Of a DNA stretch of 64,000 nucleotides, positions 26,190 through 33,912 are shown one piece after another. The DNA comes from Halobacillus_B sp963739045 (GTDB lineage: Bacteria; Bacillota; Bacilli; Bacillales; Halobacillaceae). How positions within the stretch are numbered: position 1 is the stretch's first letter; each line of letters begins with the position of its first letter. The stretch covers positions 310,001 to 374,000 of the forward strand of contig CAVTYY010000004.1 of NCBI GenBank assembly GCA_963739045.1. The letters run 5' to 3'. Both the position numbers and the translations under genes were made by a program. Below the pieces are notes generated by a model. It did no database searches. It was not told where the DNA came from and was given only the letters and a program-made list of their open reading frames with translations.

Positions 26190-26618
26190 ATGGGGGAAAT
26201 AGCCAATTGTCCAAACTGTCATGCGATCTTTTTGAGAGGGACCGCAACGGTTTGCCTGGATTGCAGAAAACAAGAAGAAGAGGATTTTCAAACGGTCTAT
26301 CGTTTTATTCGTCAAAAGAAAAACCGGACCGCCACCGTCGAGGATATTACATCAGTGACTGGGGTGAGTGAGGACTTAATCCGCAAATTTGTAAAGGAAC
26401 GGCGGCTCCATCCCGCTCAATTTCCTGCACTCGCTTATTCCTGCGAGAAATGCGGAGCATCCATACAAGAGGATCGCTTATGCAGCAGCTGTAAAAATAC
26501 ATTAGAAGAAGGTCTAAAGGCTTACGATCAGACGGAGCAGACCATTGACCAAAAGAAACGAGAGAATTTAAGCTCAGGACTAACCTACTATTCTGTGAAC
26601 AGTCATAAGAAGAACTAA
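26190..26618 (+). CDS. yvyF: Flagellar operon protein YvyF (TIGR03826)
   Basis: The 142-residue product has two zinc-ribbon-like cysteine pairs (CPNCHAIF with CLDC, and CEKCG with CSSC) around a helix-turn-helix-like centre (TVEDITSVTGVSEDLIRKFV). It is the YvyF protein that precedes flgM in Bacillus. Role uncertain, perhaps regulatory. The stop codon overlaps the -35 box of the flgM sigma-D promoter. Confidence 0.88.
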   Translation: MGEIANCPNCHAIFLRGTATVCLDCRKQEEEDFQTVYRFIRQKKNRTATVEDITSVTGVSEDLIRKFVKERRLHPAQFPALAYSCEKCGASIQEDRLCSSCKNTLEEGLKAYDQTEQTIDQKKRENLSSGLTYYSVNSHKKN

Positions 26619-26642
26619 ACTTTTTAGATGAAAAGCCGATAA
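26616..26642 (+). promoter_or_regulatory. Sigma-D promoter of flgM operon
   Basis: TAAA (26616-26619), a 15-base spacer and GCCGATAA (26635-26642) match the sigma-D consensus TAAA-N15-GCCGATAT at 11 of 12 positions. It lies 44 bases before the flgM start. Confidence 0.9.
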
Positions 26643-26685
26643 TAGAAGCAACTAACCGAACGATATTAGGAATGAGGTGAGCGTA

Positions 26686-26952
26686 ATGAAAATTAACGGC
26701 CCGAACCATTCAAATTTCAATCCTTATCAAAAGCAAATGAATAAGCAAATGGAACCGAAGAAAAGCAGCGGCCAGCAGGACCGATTGGAAATTTCCAAGC
26801 AGGCACTCAATATGCAGGGGAATGAAAAGACCCATCCGTCAAGACAGAAGAAAATCGACCAAATTAAACACGATATCGACACAGGGAACTATCAAGTGAA
26901 CGCAAAAGCAACAGCGAAAAAGATGCTCGATTTCTGGTCGAACAAATCGTAG
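26686..26952 (+). CDS. flgM: Anti-sigma-D factor FlgM
   Basis: An 88-residue FlgM. The C-terminal sigma-binding helices are visible as KIDQIKHDIDTGNYQVNAKA and AKKMLDFW, and the N-terminus is flexible. FlgM holds sigma-D inactive until the hook is complete. I prefer the ATG at 26686 (GAGGTGA with 5-base spacing) over the GTG at 26677. It is under a sigma-D promoter, so it is part of a feedback loop. Confidence 0.93.
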   Translation: MKINGPNHSNFNPYQKQMNKQMEPKKSSGQQDRLEISKQALNMQGNEKTHPSRQKKIDQIKHDIDTGNYQVNAKATAKKMLDFWSNKS

Positions 26953-26964
26953 AGGAGAATAACC

Positions 26965-27459
26965 GTGACAATCGATCCTATCGTTACATCGATGACACAG
27001 CTAAGACAGCTGCATGAAAGCCTGCTCGTTTTATCTAAGAAGAAAACAGCTGTCTTAAAACAGAATGAAACGGATGCGCTCAGCCAGCTGCTTGCTGCTG
27101 AGCGTAAGCATGTTCAGGCGATTGATAAAGTGGAAAAGCAGAGGATCAAAGCGGTTCAGGCATGGTATGAGACCCATGGCTACCGGGCGAGTGATCCGAC
27201 CATTTCTGAGATGATCGAGCTCGCTGAGGGGGAAGAACAGCAGAAACTTCAGATTGCCTATGAAGCTTTCATTCTCGTCCTCGCTGACCTGAAGAAGCAG
27301 GAAACGCTCAATGCTGAGCTTACGAAACAGTCGCTGCAATTTATTAATCTATCACTGGACATGCTTCAGCCGTCTTTGCAAAACCTGAATTACGGCGGAG
27401 GCTCGAAACCGAACGGAGATACGGAACAAAAGCGCTCTGTATTTGATTCGAAAGCCTGA
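26965..27459 (+). CDS. flgN: Flagellar chaperone FlgN
   Basis: The 164-residue helical protein is the FlgN/YvyG chaperone for hook-associated proteins FlgK and FlgL. It starts at a GTG (MTIDPIVTSMTQLRQLHESL) with GAGGAG. The long helices with LLAAERKHVQAIDKVE and LNAELTKQSLQFINLSLDML match the family. It lies directly before flgK, its client. Confidence 0.9.
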   Translation: MTIDPIVTSMTQLRQLHESLLVLSKKKTAVLKQNETDALSQLLAAERKHVQAIDKVEKQRIKAVQAWYETHGYRASDPTISEMIELAEGEEQQKLQIAYEAFILVLADLKKQETLNAELTKQSLQFINLSLDMLQPSLQNLNYGGGSKPNGDTEQKRSVFDSKA

Positions 27460-27478
27460 ATGAAAGAGGAGAATCACG

Positions 27479-29032
27479 ATGGTATCAACCTTTAATGGAC
27501 TGGAAGTGGCTAAGAGAGGCCTCTTCACCCAGCAGTCCGCTTTATATACAACCAGCCACAACATTGCCAATGCCAATACCCCGGGCTACACCCGCCAGCG
27601 CGTGAATTTTGAACAGACGAGCCCATATCCAGCACCGGCACGGAACCGGGAGCAAATTGCCGGACAGATCGGAAGCGGTGTCCAAGCAAGCTCGATTGAA
27701 CGCGTCCGCACACAGTTTCTGGATGATCAGTACCGCGGGGAAAATAACCGTACGGGCTATTATGATAGCATCTCCAATGCGATGGGGCGGCTTGAACAAG
27801 TAATGAATGAACCGTCTGAGAACGGACTGTCCAAAACGATGGACCGTTTCTGGCAATCATTGCAGGATCTATCCGTCAATCCGGAAGATTCCGGCGCACG
27901 CTCCGTCGTCCGCCAGCGTGGAAAAGCAGTTGCAGAGACGTTTAATTACTTATCCAATACGATCAATACGATGCAAAAGGATATTAAGAGTGAAACGGAT
28001 GTAACGAAAAAGGAAATCAATTCGCTCTCCAGCCAAATCAATACGATCAATAAACAAATTGCGGAAGTCGAACCGCATGGCTACGTTCCGAATGACTTGT
28101 ATGATGAGCGGGACCGGTTAATTGATCAAATGTCCGGACTTGTGAACATCAATGTTTCTTATGAAGACCCGCCGAGTTCCGCTGACCCGTTGGCGATGGG
28201 GAAAGCAACGATTTCACTCGTTGATGAAAATGGTCAAAACCTTTCTCCAAAAGCAACGCTCGTGAACGGGGCCGATAATACGGTACAGGACATTGACATC
28301 CAATATTCCGCAGACAATCCGGCGCTGGCAAGTTCGGTATCGGTGGGAAACACCAGTTACTCCGCCGAGTCGTTTAACTCGCCGGGAAAATTACGTGCTT
28401 TGATGGATACAGCCGGCTACACAACCGGGAGTGGCGAAGAGCAGGGCGTTTACTCAACCATGCTTCATAACCTGGATACGATGGCGACTTCGTTTGCGAA
28501 TCAGTTTAATGAGGTGCAGACAAGCGGTGAATCCTTGAACACCCTTGATAATAACAATACGCCGCCCGCCTTTTTCTCATTGGAAGGGTCAACATTGAAA
28601 AACGGGGTACAGGTGGGGTTAGCCGGTTCGATCGACATTACGGATGAAATGGACGACCTTGATAACATTGCGGCGGCAAGTTCTTCGGAAGCTTTTGCGG
28701 GAAATGGTGATAATGCCCAGGCGTTAGCGGAAGTGCAGGAGCAGTCCGATCCGCTGCTTGGAGAAGAAACCAACTTGAACAGTTTCTATGAATCTTTGAT
28801 CGGCGGGATGGCGGTAGATGCTCAGGAAGCGTCAAGGCTGTCTAACAACTCACAGACTCTGAAGCAGTCGGTGGATCAATCGCGTCAGTCCGTCAGTTCG
28901 GTGTCTTTGGATGAAGAAATGACCAATATGATCAAGTATCAGCACGCCTATAATGCGGCGGCACGAAATATTACGATGGTCGACGAAATGCTGGACCGGG
29001 TCATCAATCAAATGGGACGAGTAGGAAGGTAG
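27479..29032 (+). CDS. flgK: Hook-associated protein FlgK
   Basis: A 517-residue hook-filament junction protein (HAP1). The N-terminal motif ALYTTSHNIANANTPGYTRQ is diagnostic, and the C-terminal helix EEMTNMIKYQHAYNAAARNI is the usual coiled-coil partner. It is exported by the flagellar type III system, chaperoned by FlgN. GAGGAG precedes the ATG 19 bases after flgN. Confidence 0.96.
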   Translation: MVSTFNGLEVAKRGLFTQQSALYTTSHNIANANTPGYTRQRVNFEQTSPYPAPARNREQIAGQIGSGVQASSIERVRTQFLDDQYRGENNRTGYYDSISNAMGRLEQVMNEPSENGLSKTMDRFWQSLQDLSVNPEDSGARSVVRQRGKAVAETFNYLSNTINTMQKDIKSETDVTKKEINSLSSQINTINKQIAEVEPHGYVPNDLYDERDRLIDQMSGLVNINVSYEDPPSSADPLAMGKATISLVDENGQNLSPKATLVNGADNTVQDIDIQYSADNPALASSVSVGNTSYSAESFNSPGKLRALMDTAGYTTGSGEEQGVYSTMLHNLDTMATSFANQFNEVQTSGESLNTLDNNNTPPAFFSLEGSTLKNGVQVGLAGSIDITDEMDDLDNIAAASSSEAFAGNGDNAQALAEVQEQSDPLLGEETNLNSFYESLIGGMAVDAQEASRLSNNSQTLKQSVDQSRQSVSSVSLDEEMTNMIKYQHAYNAAARNITMVDEMLDRVINQMGRVGR

Positions 29033-29041
29033 GGAAGACAT

Positions 29042-29920
29042 ATGCGCGTAACGCAATCGATGCTTGCGAACAATATGCTGCGTAACTTGAGCAGCAGCTA
29101 CGGTCAAATGGGTAAATATCAGGAGCAGTTGTCGACAGGGAAAAAGATCTCTAAACCGTCCGACGATCCTGTGGTCGCGATGAAGGGAATCAATTATCGT
29201 TCCCAGCTGACTGAGGTCAAGCAGTATCAGCGGAATATCGGTGAAGTACATAACTGGATGGACAACAGTGACTCTGCCCTGGATAAAGCGACTCAGGCGA
29301 TGCAGCGGATTCGTGAATTAACCGTTGAGGCGAGCAATGACACCTATGAATCCGGACAGCGAGGCAATATCGCTAAAGAAATCCGTCAGATGAAGGATCA
29401 CTTAGCGAGTATTGCCAATACGAAAGTGAACGATAAGTATATCTTTAATGGTGCGAATACTACAGAAGCGCCTGTAGATACGGATACGACCACGGTGAAC
29501 AGCAGTTCTTCGAATGTCGATATTGCCGTATCCGCTGGAGTATCGATTAAAGCGAATGTAACGGGTGACAAAGTGTTCAGTCAGAAGCTGTTTGATGATC
29601 TCGACAAATTTGCGGATGCTTTGGAAGATCCGAATTCTACCGGTGAAGATTTGGACGGGTATTTAGATACGTTTGATACGCACATTAACAATATCGTGAA
29701 TACACGGGCAGATCTTGGGGCGCGGATGAACCGGGTCGATTTGATTGAGGACCGCCTGCAGACGCAGGAAGTAACGGCAACGCAGATGATGTCTGATAAT
29801 GAAGATGCGGATATTGAAAAAGTGATTACGAATTTAAAAACGCAGGAAAGTGTGCATCGTGCGGCGCTGAGTGTAGGATCACGGATTATTCAGCCTACGC
29901 TGATGGACTTTCTACGATAA
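29042..29920 (+). CDS. flgL: Hook-associated protein FlgL
   Basis: A 292-residue flagellin-like HAP3. The start MRVTQSMLANNMLRNLSSSY and KISKPSDDPVVAMKG are typical, and the end has ESVHRAALSVGSRIIQPTLM. It caps the junction between hook and filament. It follows flgK by 9 bases. Its stop codon is the base of a terminator stem. Confidence 0.95.
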   Translation: MRVTQSMLANNMLRNLSSSYGQMGKYQEQLSTGKKISKPSDDPVVAMKGINYRSQLTEVKQYQRNIGEVHNWMDNSDSALDKATQAMQRIRELTVEASNDTYESGQRGNIAKEIRQMKDHLASIANTKVNDKYIFNGANTTEAPVDTDTTTVNSSSSNVDIAVSAGVSIKANVTGDKVFSQKLFDDLDKFADALEDPNSTGEDLDGYLDTFDTHINNIVNTRADLGARMNRVDLIEDRLQTQEVTATQMMSDNEDADIEKVITNLKTQESVHRAALSVGSRIIQPTLMDFLR

Positions 29921-29946
29921 GACTGTCTCTTTTGGGATGGTCTTTT
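29919..29946 (+). terminator. Terminator after flgL
   Basis: An 11-bp stem with three G-T pairs (29919-29929 with 29934-29944), TTTT loop and a run of T. Confidence 0.7.
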
Positions 29947-30344
29947 TCATGTGACTCTCAAAAAAACATTGCAGGGTTCCGCAGCTTGAAATAGTAGATC
30001 AGGGTCAGGGAAACAGCTCGCTTTCCATGGGCGTCGGTTGAGCCTCCTCAGGATGCGCCTTCCGTGGTCTCATCTAGTCCGCGTCTCCCACAGGAGATTC
30101 CCTGTTTCCCTTCCCTTTTGCTAGTTTTGTTCAGGGAACCACCTTAATTTCATTAGTATTTCGCATGTAGGAAGTTTCTTGATCTTTTCAAAATAGACCA
30201 CATTTGTGTTGATGATAAGAAAGATTGTGGAACTCTCCATAATTATTGCGAGAGAACCTAGCGGGTATCTCTCATCATCCATAATTCTTGTGCTTCAAAG
30301 CAATAGGGTGATTTTTAAAAATTGGGAAAGGGGGTGGAGGGAAG
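29947..30344. other. 398-base gap with a palindromic repeat and leader DNA
   Basis: No gene seen here. It contains the repeat at 30006-30111, then about 230 AT-rich bases with an inverted repeat gagag/ctctc near 30250-30275. That stretch presumably holds the promoter for yviE, but I could not fix the boxes. Confidence 0.5.
30006..30111. repeat. Palindromic interspersed repeat, copy 1
   Basis: About 106 bases bounded by a 10-bp inverted repeat (agggaaacag at 30007-30016 and ctgtttccct at 30102-30111). Inside are CTCGCTTTCCATGG and GAGCCTCCTC, which occur on the opposite strand in the split copy near 40686-41281. Similar short elements are widespread in Bacillaceae genomes (from memory). Confidence 0.7.
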
Positions 30345-30893
30345 ATGATGCCAAGACTTAGTATTCAGACGACCCAGGCGCGGCTGGGGATTTCTACACG
30401 AAATGCGGTTCAGACGATTCGGCAGCCGGAGGCGGAGATGTCAATTGAGCAGCCAGAGGCGAAGATGCGGATTGAACAAAGTCCAGGACAGCTGACGATT
30501 GATCAGACAAAAGCATGGCATAATATTGATTTGAAAAGTATTTTTGTCCGTACAGATGAAATGGCGTCAGAATCCGTACAGTTAGCATTGGAAGGCATCG
30601 GCCGGGTAGCGAGTGAAGGCGATGAATTGATGCGGATTGAAAACAAAGGAAATCCGATCGCAGCGCAGGCTGAGCGAAACTCTCACTATGAATTTGACCT
30701 GCAGCCAGGCGGTCGTCCTGCTTATGATCTGGTCGATCTTCACTACACTCCTCACCCGACTCAAATTTCTATTGAAAAACAAGACCCGGTGATTCATGCT
30801 CAACAAAGAGATCCTGAGTTTTCCTATCAGCCAGGTGAAGTGAATATGAACATTGAACAATACCCAGACGTGAATATTGATTGGAAAGTTTAA
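30345..30893 (+). CDS. yviE: YviE-like DUF6470 family protein
   Basis: The 182-residue product has repeated short beta-like segments (MSIEQPEAKMRIEQSPGQ and later NMNIEQYPDVNIDWKV), typical of YviE/DUF6470, which sits between flgL and fliW in Bacillus. Function unknown. Two adjacent ATGs (30345, 30348) follow GGAGG; either may be used. Confidence 0.85.
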   Translation: MMPRLSIQTTQARLGISTRNAVQTIRQPEAEMSIEQPEAKMRIEQSPGQLTIDQTKAWHNIDLKSIFVRTDEMASESVQLALEGIGRVASEGDELMRIENKGNPIAAQAERNSHYEFDLQPGGRPAYDLVDLHYTPHPTQISIEKQDPVIHAQQRDPEFSYQPGEVNMNIEQYPDVNIDWKV

Positions 30894-30910
30894 AAAAGGA
30901 TGGATGTACC

Positions 30911-31366
30911 ATGAAGATAGAAACGAAACATTTTGGAACGGTAGAAGTCGATGGCAATGAGCTGATCCGTTTTGAACAGGGTATTCCTGGACTTGAGCAA
31001 TATAAAACGTATGCGCTGCTTCCAGTAGACGAAGCTTCGTTGTATTTTGCCTTGCAGCCGATTGATGAAGCTGGAATTGCCTTAATTATTACGAATCCTT
31101 ATTTGTTTTACAGTGATTATGCATTTGATCTAGATGAACCTGTGAAAAATGAATTGAATATTAGTAAACGGGAAGAGGTAGCGGTTTATAATGTGCTTAC
31201 CTTGAAGGATCCTTTTAACACTTCCACGATTAATTTACAGGCACCGATTGTCATCAATGCGGAAACAAAAAAAGGGCGTCAGGTGATTTTAACGAATGAT
31301 GAGTATCATACTAAGCATCCTTTGATACAAAAACAGGAAAGCGGTGGCCGCCGTGCTCATCCTTAA
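30911..31366 (+). CDS. fliW: Flagellar assembly factor FliW
   Basis: A 151-residue FliW: MKIETKHFGTVEVDGNELI, FEQGIPGLEQYKTYALLP and FALQPIDEAGIALIITNP are the usual blocks. FliW binds flagellin and CsrA; when flagellin is secreted, FliW frees to antagonise CsrA so that hag is translated. I choose the ATG at 30911 (AAGGA about 10 bases upstream) rather than an upstream TTG. It overlaps csrA. Confidence 0.94.
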   Translation: MKIETKHFGTVEVDGNELIRFEQGIPGLEQYKTYALLPVDEASLYFALQPIDEAGIALIITNPYLFYSDYAFDLDEPVKNELNISKREEVAVYNVLTLKDPFNTSTINLQAPIVINAETKKGRQVILTNDEYHTKHPLIQKQESGGRRAHP

Positions 31367-31580
31367 CCGAAAAGCAGGTGAATCCATTCGCATTGGTGAC
31401 GATATAGAAGTGAAGATTGTATCGGTAGAAGGCGGGCAAGTGAAACTGGGTGTAGACGCACCGAGAAGTCTGGATGTTTACCGGGAGGAAGTTTATAAAG
31501 CGATTCAGAAAGAGAATGCTGAAGCGGCAAACTTTTCAGCGGATCTCTTGAATTTATTAAAAAATGATAAAAAAGATTAA
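31353..31580 (+). CDS. csrA: Translational regulator CsrA
   Basis: With the GTG at 31353 the protein is 75 residues and starts MLILNRKAGESIRIGDDI, the canonical CsrA N-terminus; the upstream GTG would add three residues not seen in the family. The start lies inside fliW (14-base overlap), so translation is coupled. CsrA blocks ribosome binding on the hag leader, where a matching hairpin is present. Confidence 0.94.
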   Translation: MLILNRKAGESIRIGDDIEVKIVSVEGGQVKLGVDAPRSLDVYREEVYKAIQKENAEAANFSADLLNLLKNDKKD

Positions 31581-31604
31581 ACCAAACAAAAAGTCGTCCG
31601 ATAT
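31578..31604 (+). promoter_or_regulatory. Sigma-D promoter of flagellin gene
   Basis: TAAA (31578-31581), a 15-base spacer, and TCCGATAT (31597-31604) match sigma-D at 11 of 12 positions. The -35 box overlaps the csrA stop codon. Confidence 0.88.
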
Positions 31605-31645
31605 AAGGTATGTAAAACATTACAACTTAGTCGGCCGGCTTTTTG
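31588..31645 (+). terminator. Hairpin at end of csrA, overlapping flagellin promoter
   Basis: The strand at about 31588-31609 can pair with the cttagtcggccggcttttt strand (31627-31645), with one mismatch and one bulge, followed by T-rich sequence. It looks like the csrA terminator but contains the -10 box of the flagellin promoter in its 5' arm. Whether it acts as a terminator is inference. Confidence 0.55.
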
Positions 31646-31658
31646 TTTTGTAAAACCT

Positions 31659-31695
31659 GTTCCACAAGGACGTGGAACGTAAAATTCAAGGAGGA
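31659..31695 (+). promoter_or_regulatory. CsrA-binding sites in flagellin leader
   Basis: A perfect 7-bp hairpin (31659-31665 with 31672-31678) shows AAGGAC in its loop, embedded in CACAAGGACGT, a near-ideal CsrA site (ACARGGAUGU type). A second GGA lies in the ribosome binding site CAAGGAGGA at 31687-31695. This is the two-site plan known for B. subtilis hag. Confidence 0.85.
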
Positions 31696-31705
31696 ATATT
31701 TACTT

Positions 31706-33422
31706 ATGAGAATTAATCACAATATCGCGGCGTTAAATACTTACCGTCAGCTAGGAGCATGCAAACAATGCACAATCTAAATCAATGGAAAAATTATCTT
31801 CTGGTATGCGTATTAACAAAGCTGGAGATGACGCAGCAGGTCTTGCAATTTCTGAAAAAATGCGTGGTCAAATTCGTGGGTTAGATCAAGCACAACGTAA
31901 CTCTCAAGATGGAATTTCAATGATTCAAACTGCTGAAGGAGCTCTTAATGAAACTCATTCTATTCTTCAACGTATGCGTGAACTTTCTGTTCAATCTTCA
32001 AATGATACTAATACTGCAGATGACCGTGGTGAAATTCAGAAAGAGATGAATCAATTAAAAGAAGAAATTGACACGCATTGCAACAGATACAGAATTTAAT
32101 ACTAAAAAATTATTAAATGGAGATATGGGAAAAACCTATTCAGTAACGGCTAACACCTTCACCCCTACGGATGTACAAGCTATAGGGACTGATATTTCTG
32201 ACGGTACTTATACGTTAACTGTTAATTCTGCCGGTACTGAAACTACCACTATTACTAATAAAACTGCTGCATCTGGTTTAGGAAATAGTGATATAACAGT
32301 GAAGTCTGGGAACGATTTTGGCGATTACAGTTTAACTGTATCTAACGTTAATGCTGGAACTGCTGACATTTCTTTGCAAGGTCCAGATGGAAAAGTTTCT
32401 ACTAATACTGGAGTTTCAACAACCGGGGCAGCAGTTTCCGTAGGTGGTTTCGATTTTGATTTCAGTTCAAATAATATCACGGGAAATGGATCTATTGATT
32501 TTTCAGTTACTCAAGCTAATCTGGATATAGACCTTAGTGGAGCTAAGTCAGTTGATAATGCACCAATTACTTCTTATTCAGGAGAAAAATTAAACATTGG
32601 CGGTTTTGAGTTTGATGTAAAAACAGGGGCAGGATTAGCTGACAGATAATGTTTTTACAATGAACGTATTAGATAAGGCAGTTAAATTTCAAATTGGTGC
32701 TAACGAAGATCAGAGTACTAGTTTGGCAATTAATGACATGAGTGCAAATGCATTGGGAGTTAACAGTGTGGATGTAACTACTCAAGCTGGAGCAAATGCT
32801 TCAATAACTACTATTAATGATGCAATTAAAACTGTTTCAGCTGAACGTTCAAAACTTAGGTGCATTACCAAAACCGTTTAGATCATACAATCAACAACCT
32901 TGGAACATCTTCTGAAAACCTAACTGCTGCGGAATCTCGTATCCGTGACGTTGATTATGCTTTGGCTGCCTAAGCAAAGCACAGTCGTCCTAACTGGTAA
33001 CGGTTAGCGATTACAATCGGGTGAATTGCTGGAAACCCCTGAAACTTTTCTTGCTACAACGCAGTTGGAAACGACAAGCGTGAATGCTGAAAAAAGAAAA
33101 GATTGGGCAATCAGCAGCCAAGCTCCTGTCTCGAAAGAGTGGAGAAGGTTCAACGACTAGGATAGACCATCTAAAGCGAGAGCTATGATGATGAAATCCG
33201 TAGGTGAAACAATGGTCATCAGCATTGTGGATCCGAAGTGCCCGGCCCCTTTTAAACCAAAAGGGTGAAGATATAGTCTAGTCATTTATGAAAGTAAATG
33301 TTCGCACGATGGCGAAAGAAATGATGAACCAAACAAAAGAATCTATCCTTGCTCAGGCTTCTCAAGCCATGCTTGCAAAAGCAAACCAACAGCCACAAGG
33401 AGTACTTCAATTACTACGTTAA
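31706..33422 (+). pseudogene. hag: Flagellin gene, split by a group I intron and with five insertions
   Basis: The start MRINHNIAALNTYRQLGA, the middle LSSGMRINKAGDDAAGLAIS and the end SQAMLAKANQQPQGVLQLLR identify flagellin. Exon 1 ends at Asp (32955) and exon 2 starts at ATG GCG (33309), giving RIRDVD-MAKEMM. Five insertions break the exon frame: 4 bases near 31759-31763, one A at 32073, one A at 32644, one A at 32858 and one C at about 32868. Removing them and the 353-nt intron gives exactly 452 codons (451 residues), so the gene is otherwise complete. Ribosome binding site AAGGAGG, sigma-D promoter and CsrA sites are intact. The variable D2/D3 region is about residues 135-350. Error or true decay cannot be told apart here. 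Confidence 0.85.
32956..33308 (+). ncRNA. Group I intron (no internal gene) in flagellin gene
   Basis: A 353-nt insertion just before the MAKEMM codons. P1: the exon end GTTGAT pairs with GTCGTC (32983-32988) with a U-G pair at the splice site, extended by TGCTTTG with CAAAGCA. Core text includes AATCGGGTGAATTGCTGG, CAATCAGCAGCCAAGCTCC, TTCAACGACTAGG (P7 5' strand) and GAAGATATAGTCTAG (P7 3' strand). The last base is G33308, as needed. Splicing would restore the reading frame across the junction. Self-splicing introns in Geobacillus/Bacillus flagellin genes are known. No homing endonuclease frame is present. Confidence 0.85.
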
Positions 33423-33435
33423 TATTAATCATTCA

Positions 33436-33465
33436 AAACCCTTCCAAATAGGAAGGGTTTTTTCT
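33436..33465 (+). terminator. Terminator after flagellin gene
   Basis: A perfect 10-bp stem (33436-33445 with 33451-33460), 5-nt loop, T run. Confidence 0.9.
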
Positions 33466-33472
33466 TTTGCCC

Positions 33473-33499
33473 TTAATATTTCTTTACTATATCCGATAT
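33473..33499 (+). promoter_or_regulatory. Probable sigma-D promoter of flaG-fliD unit
   Basis: TCCGATAT at 33492-33499 with TTAA at 33473-33476, 15 bases apart; the -10 is like that of hag, the -35 has one mismatch. Confidence 0.65.
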
Positions 33500-33534
33500 A
33501 AAAAGAAACAGAATAGGTTAGGGAGTTGTTGAAG

Positions 33535-33900
33535 GTGGACGTAGGAAAAATACAGACCCAATCACAACTTCTCCAGAGAGATACGAAACAGCGAGTGCTT
33601 CATACATCTGTTCAGGAGAACAAGACAGATACTAAAAAACAAAGAGACGATCAAACTCAAAGAGAACAAAAGTTTCATAAAGAAGATATTAAAAAAGCGG
33701 TGGAGGGAATGAACAAGTTTTTAGAACCAGTCAAAACGTCGATCCGCTTCCAATACCATGAAAAATTAGAAGAATACTATGTCACAATCGTAGATAGTCA
33801 AACAGATCAAGTAGTGAAAGAAATTCCTCCGAAGAAAATGCTCGATTTCTATGCGGCCATGGAGGAATCTCTTGGAATTATTGTGGATCATAAAATATAA
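33535..33900 (+). CDS. flaG: Flagellar protein FlaG
   Basis: A FlaG-family protein of about 121 residues. The C-terminal part with FQYHEKLEEYYVTIVDSQTD and EIPPKKMLDFYAAMEE is diagnostic; the first 50 residues are polar and repetitive. The family influences filament length. I favour the GTG at 33535 because GGGAG lies 9 bases upstream; TTGs at 33526 and 33529 are too close to it. It is followed by fliD after 12 bases. Confidence 0.88.
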   Translation: MDVGKIQTQSQLLQRDTKQRVLHTSVQENKTDTKKQRDDQTQREQKFHKEDIKKAVEGMNKFLEPVKTSIRFQYHEKLEEYYVTIVDSQTDQVVKEIPPKKMLDFYAAMEESLGIIVDHKI

Positions 33901-33912
33901 GCAGGTGATAAC

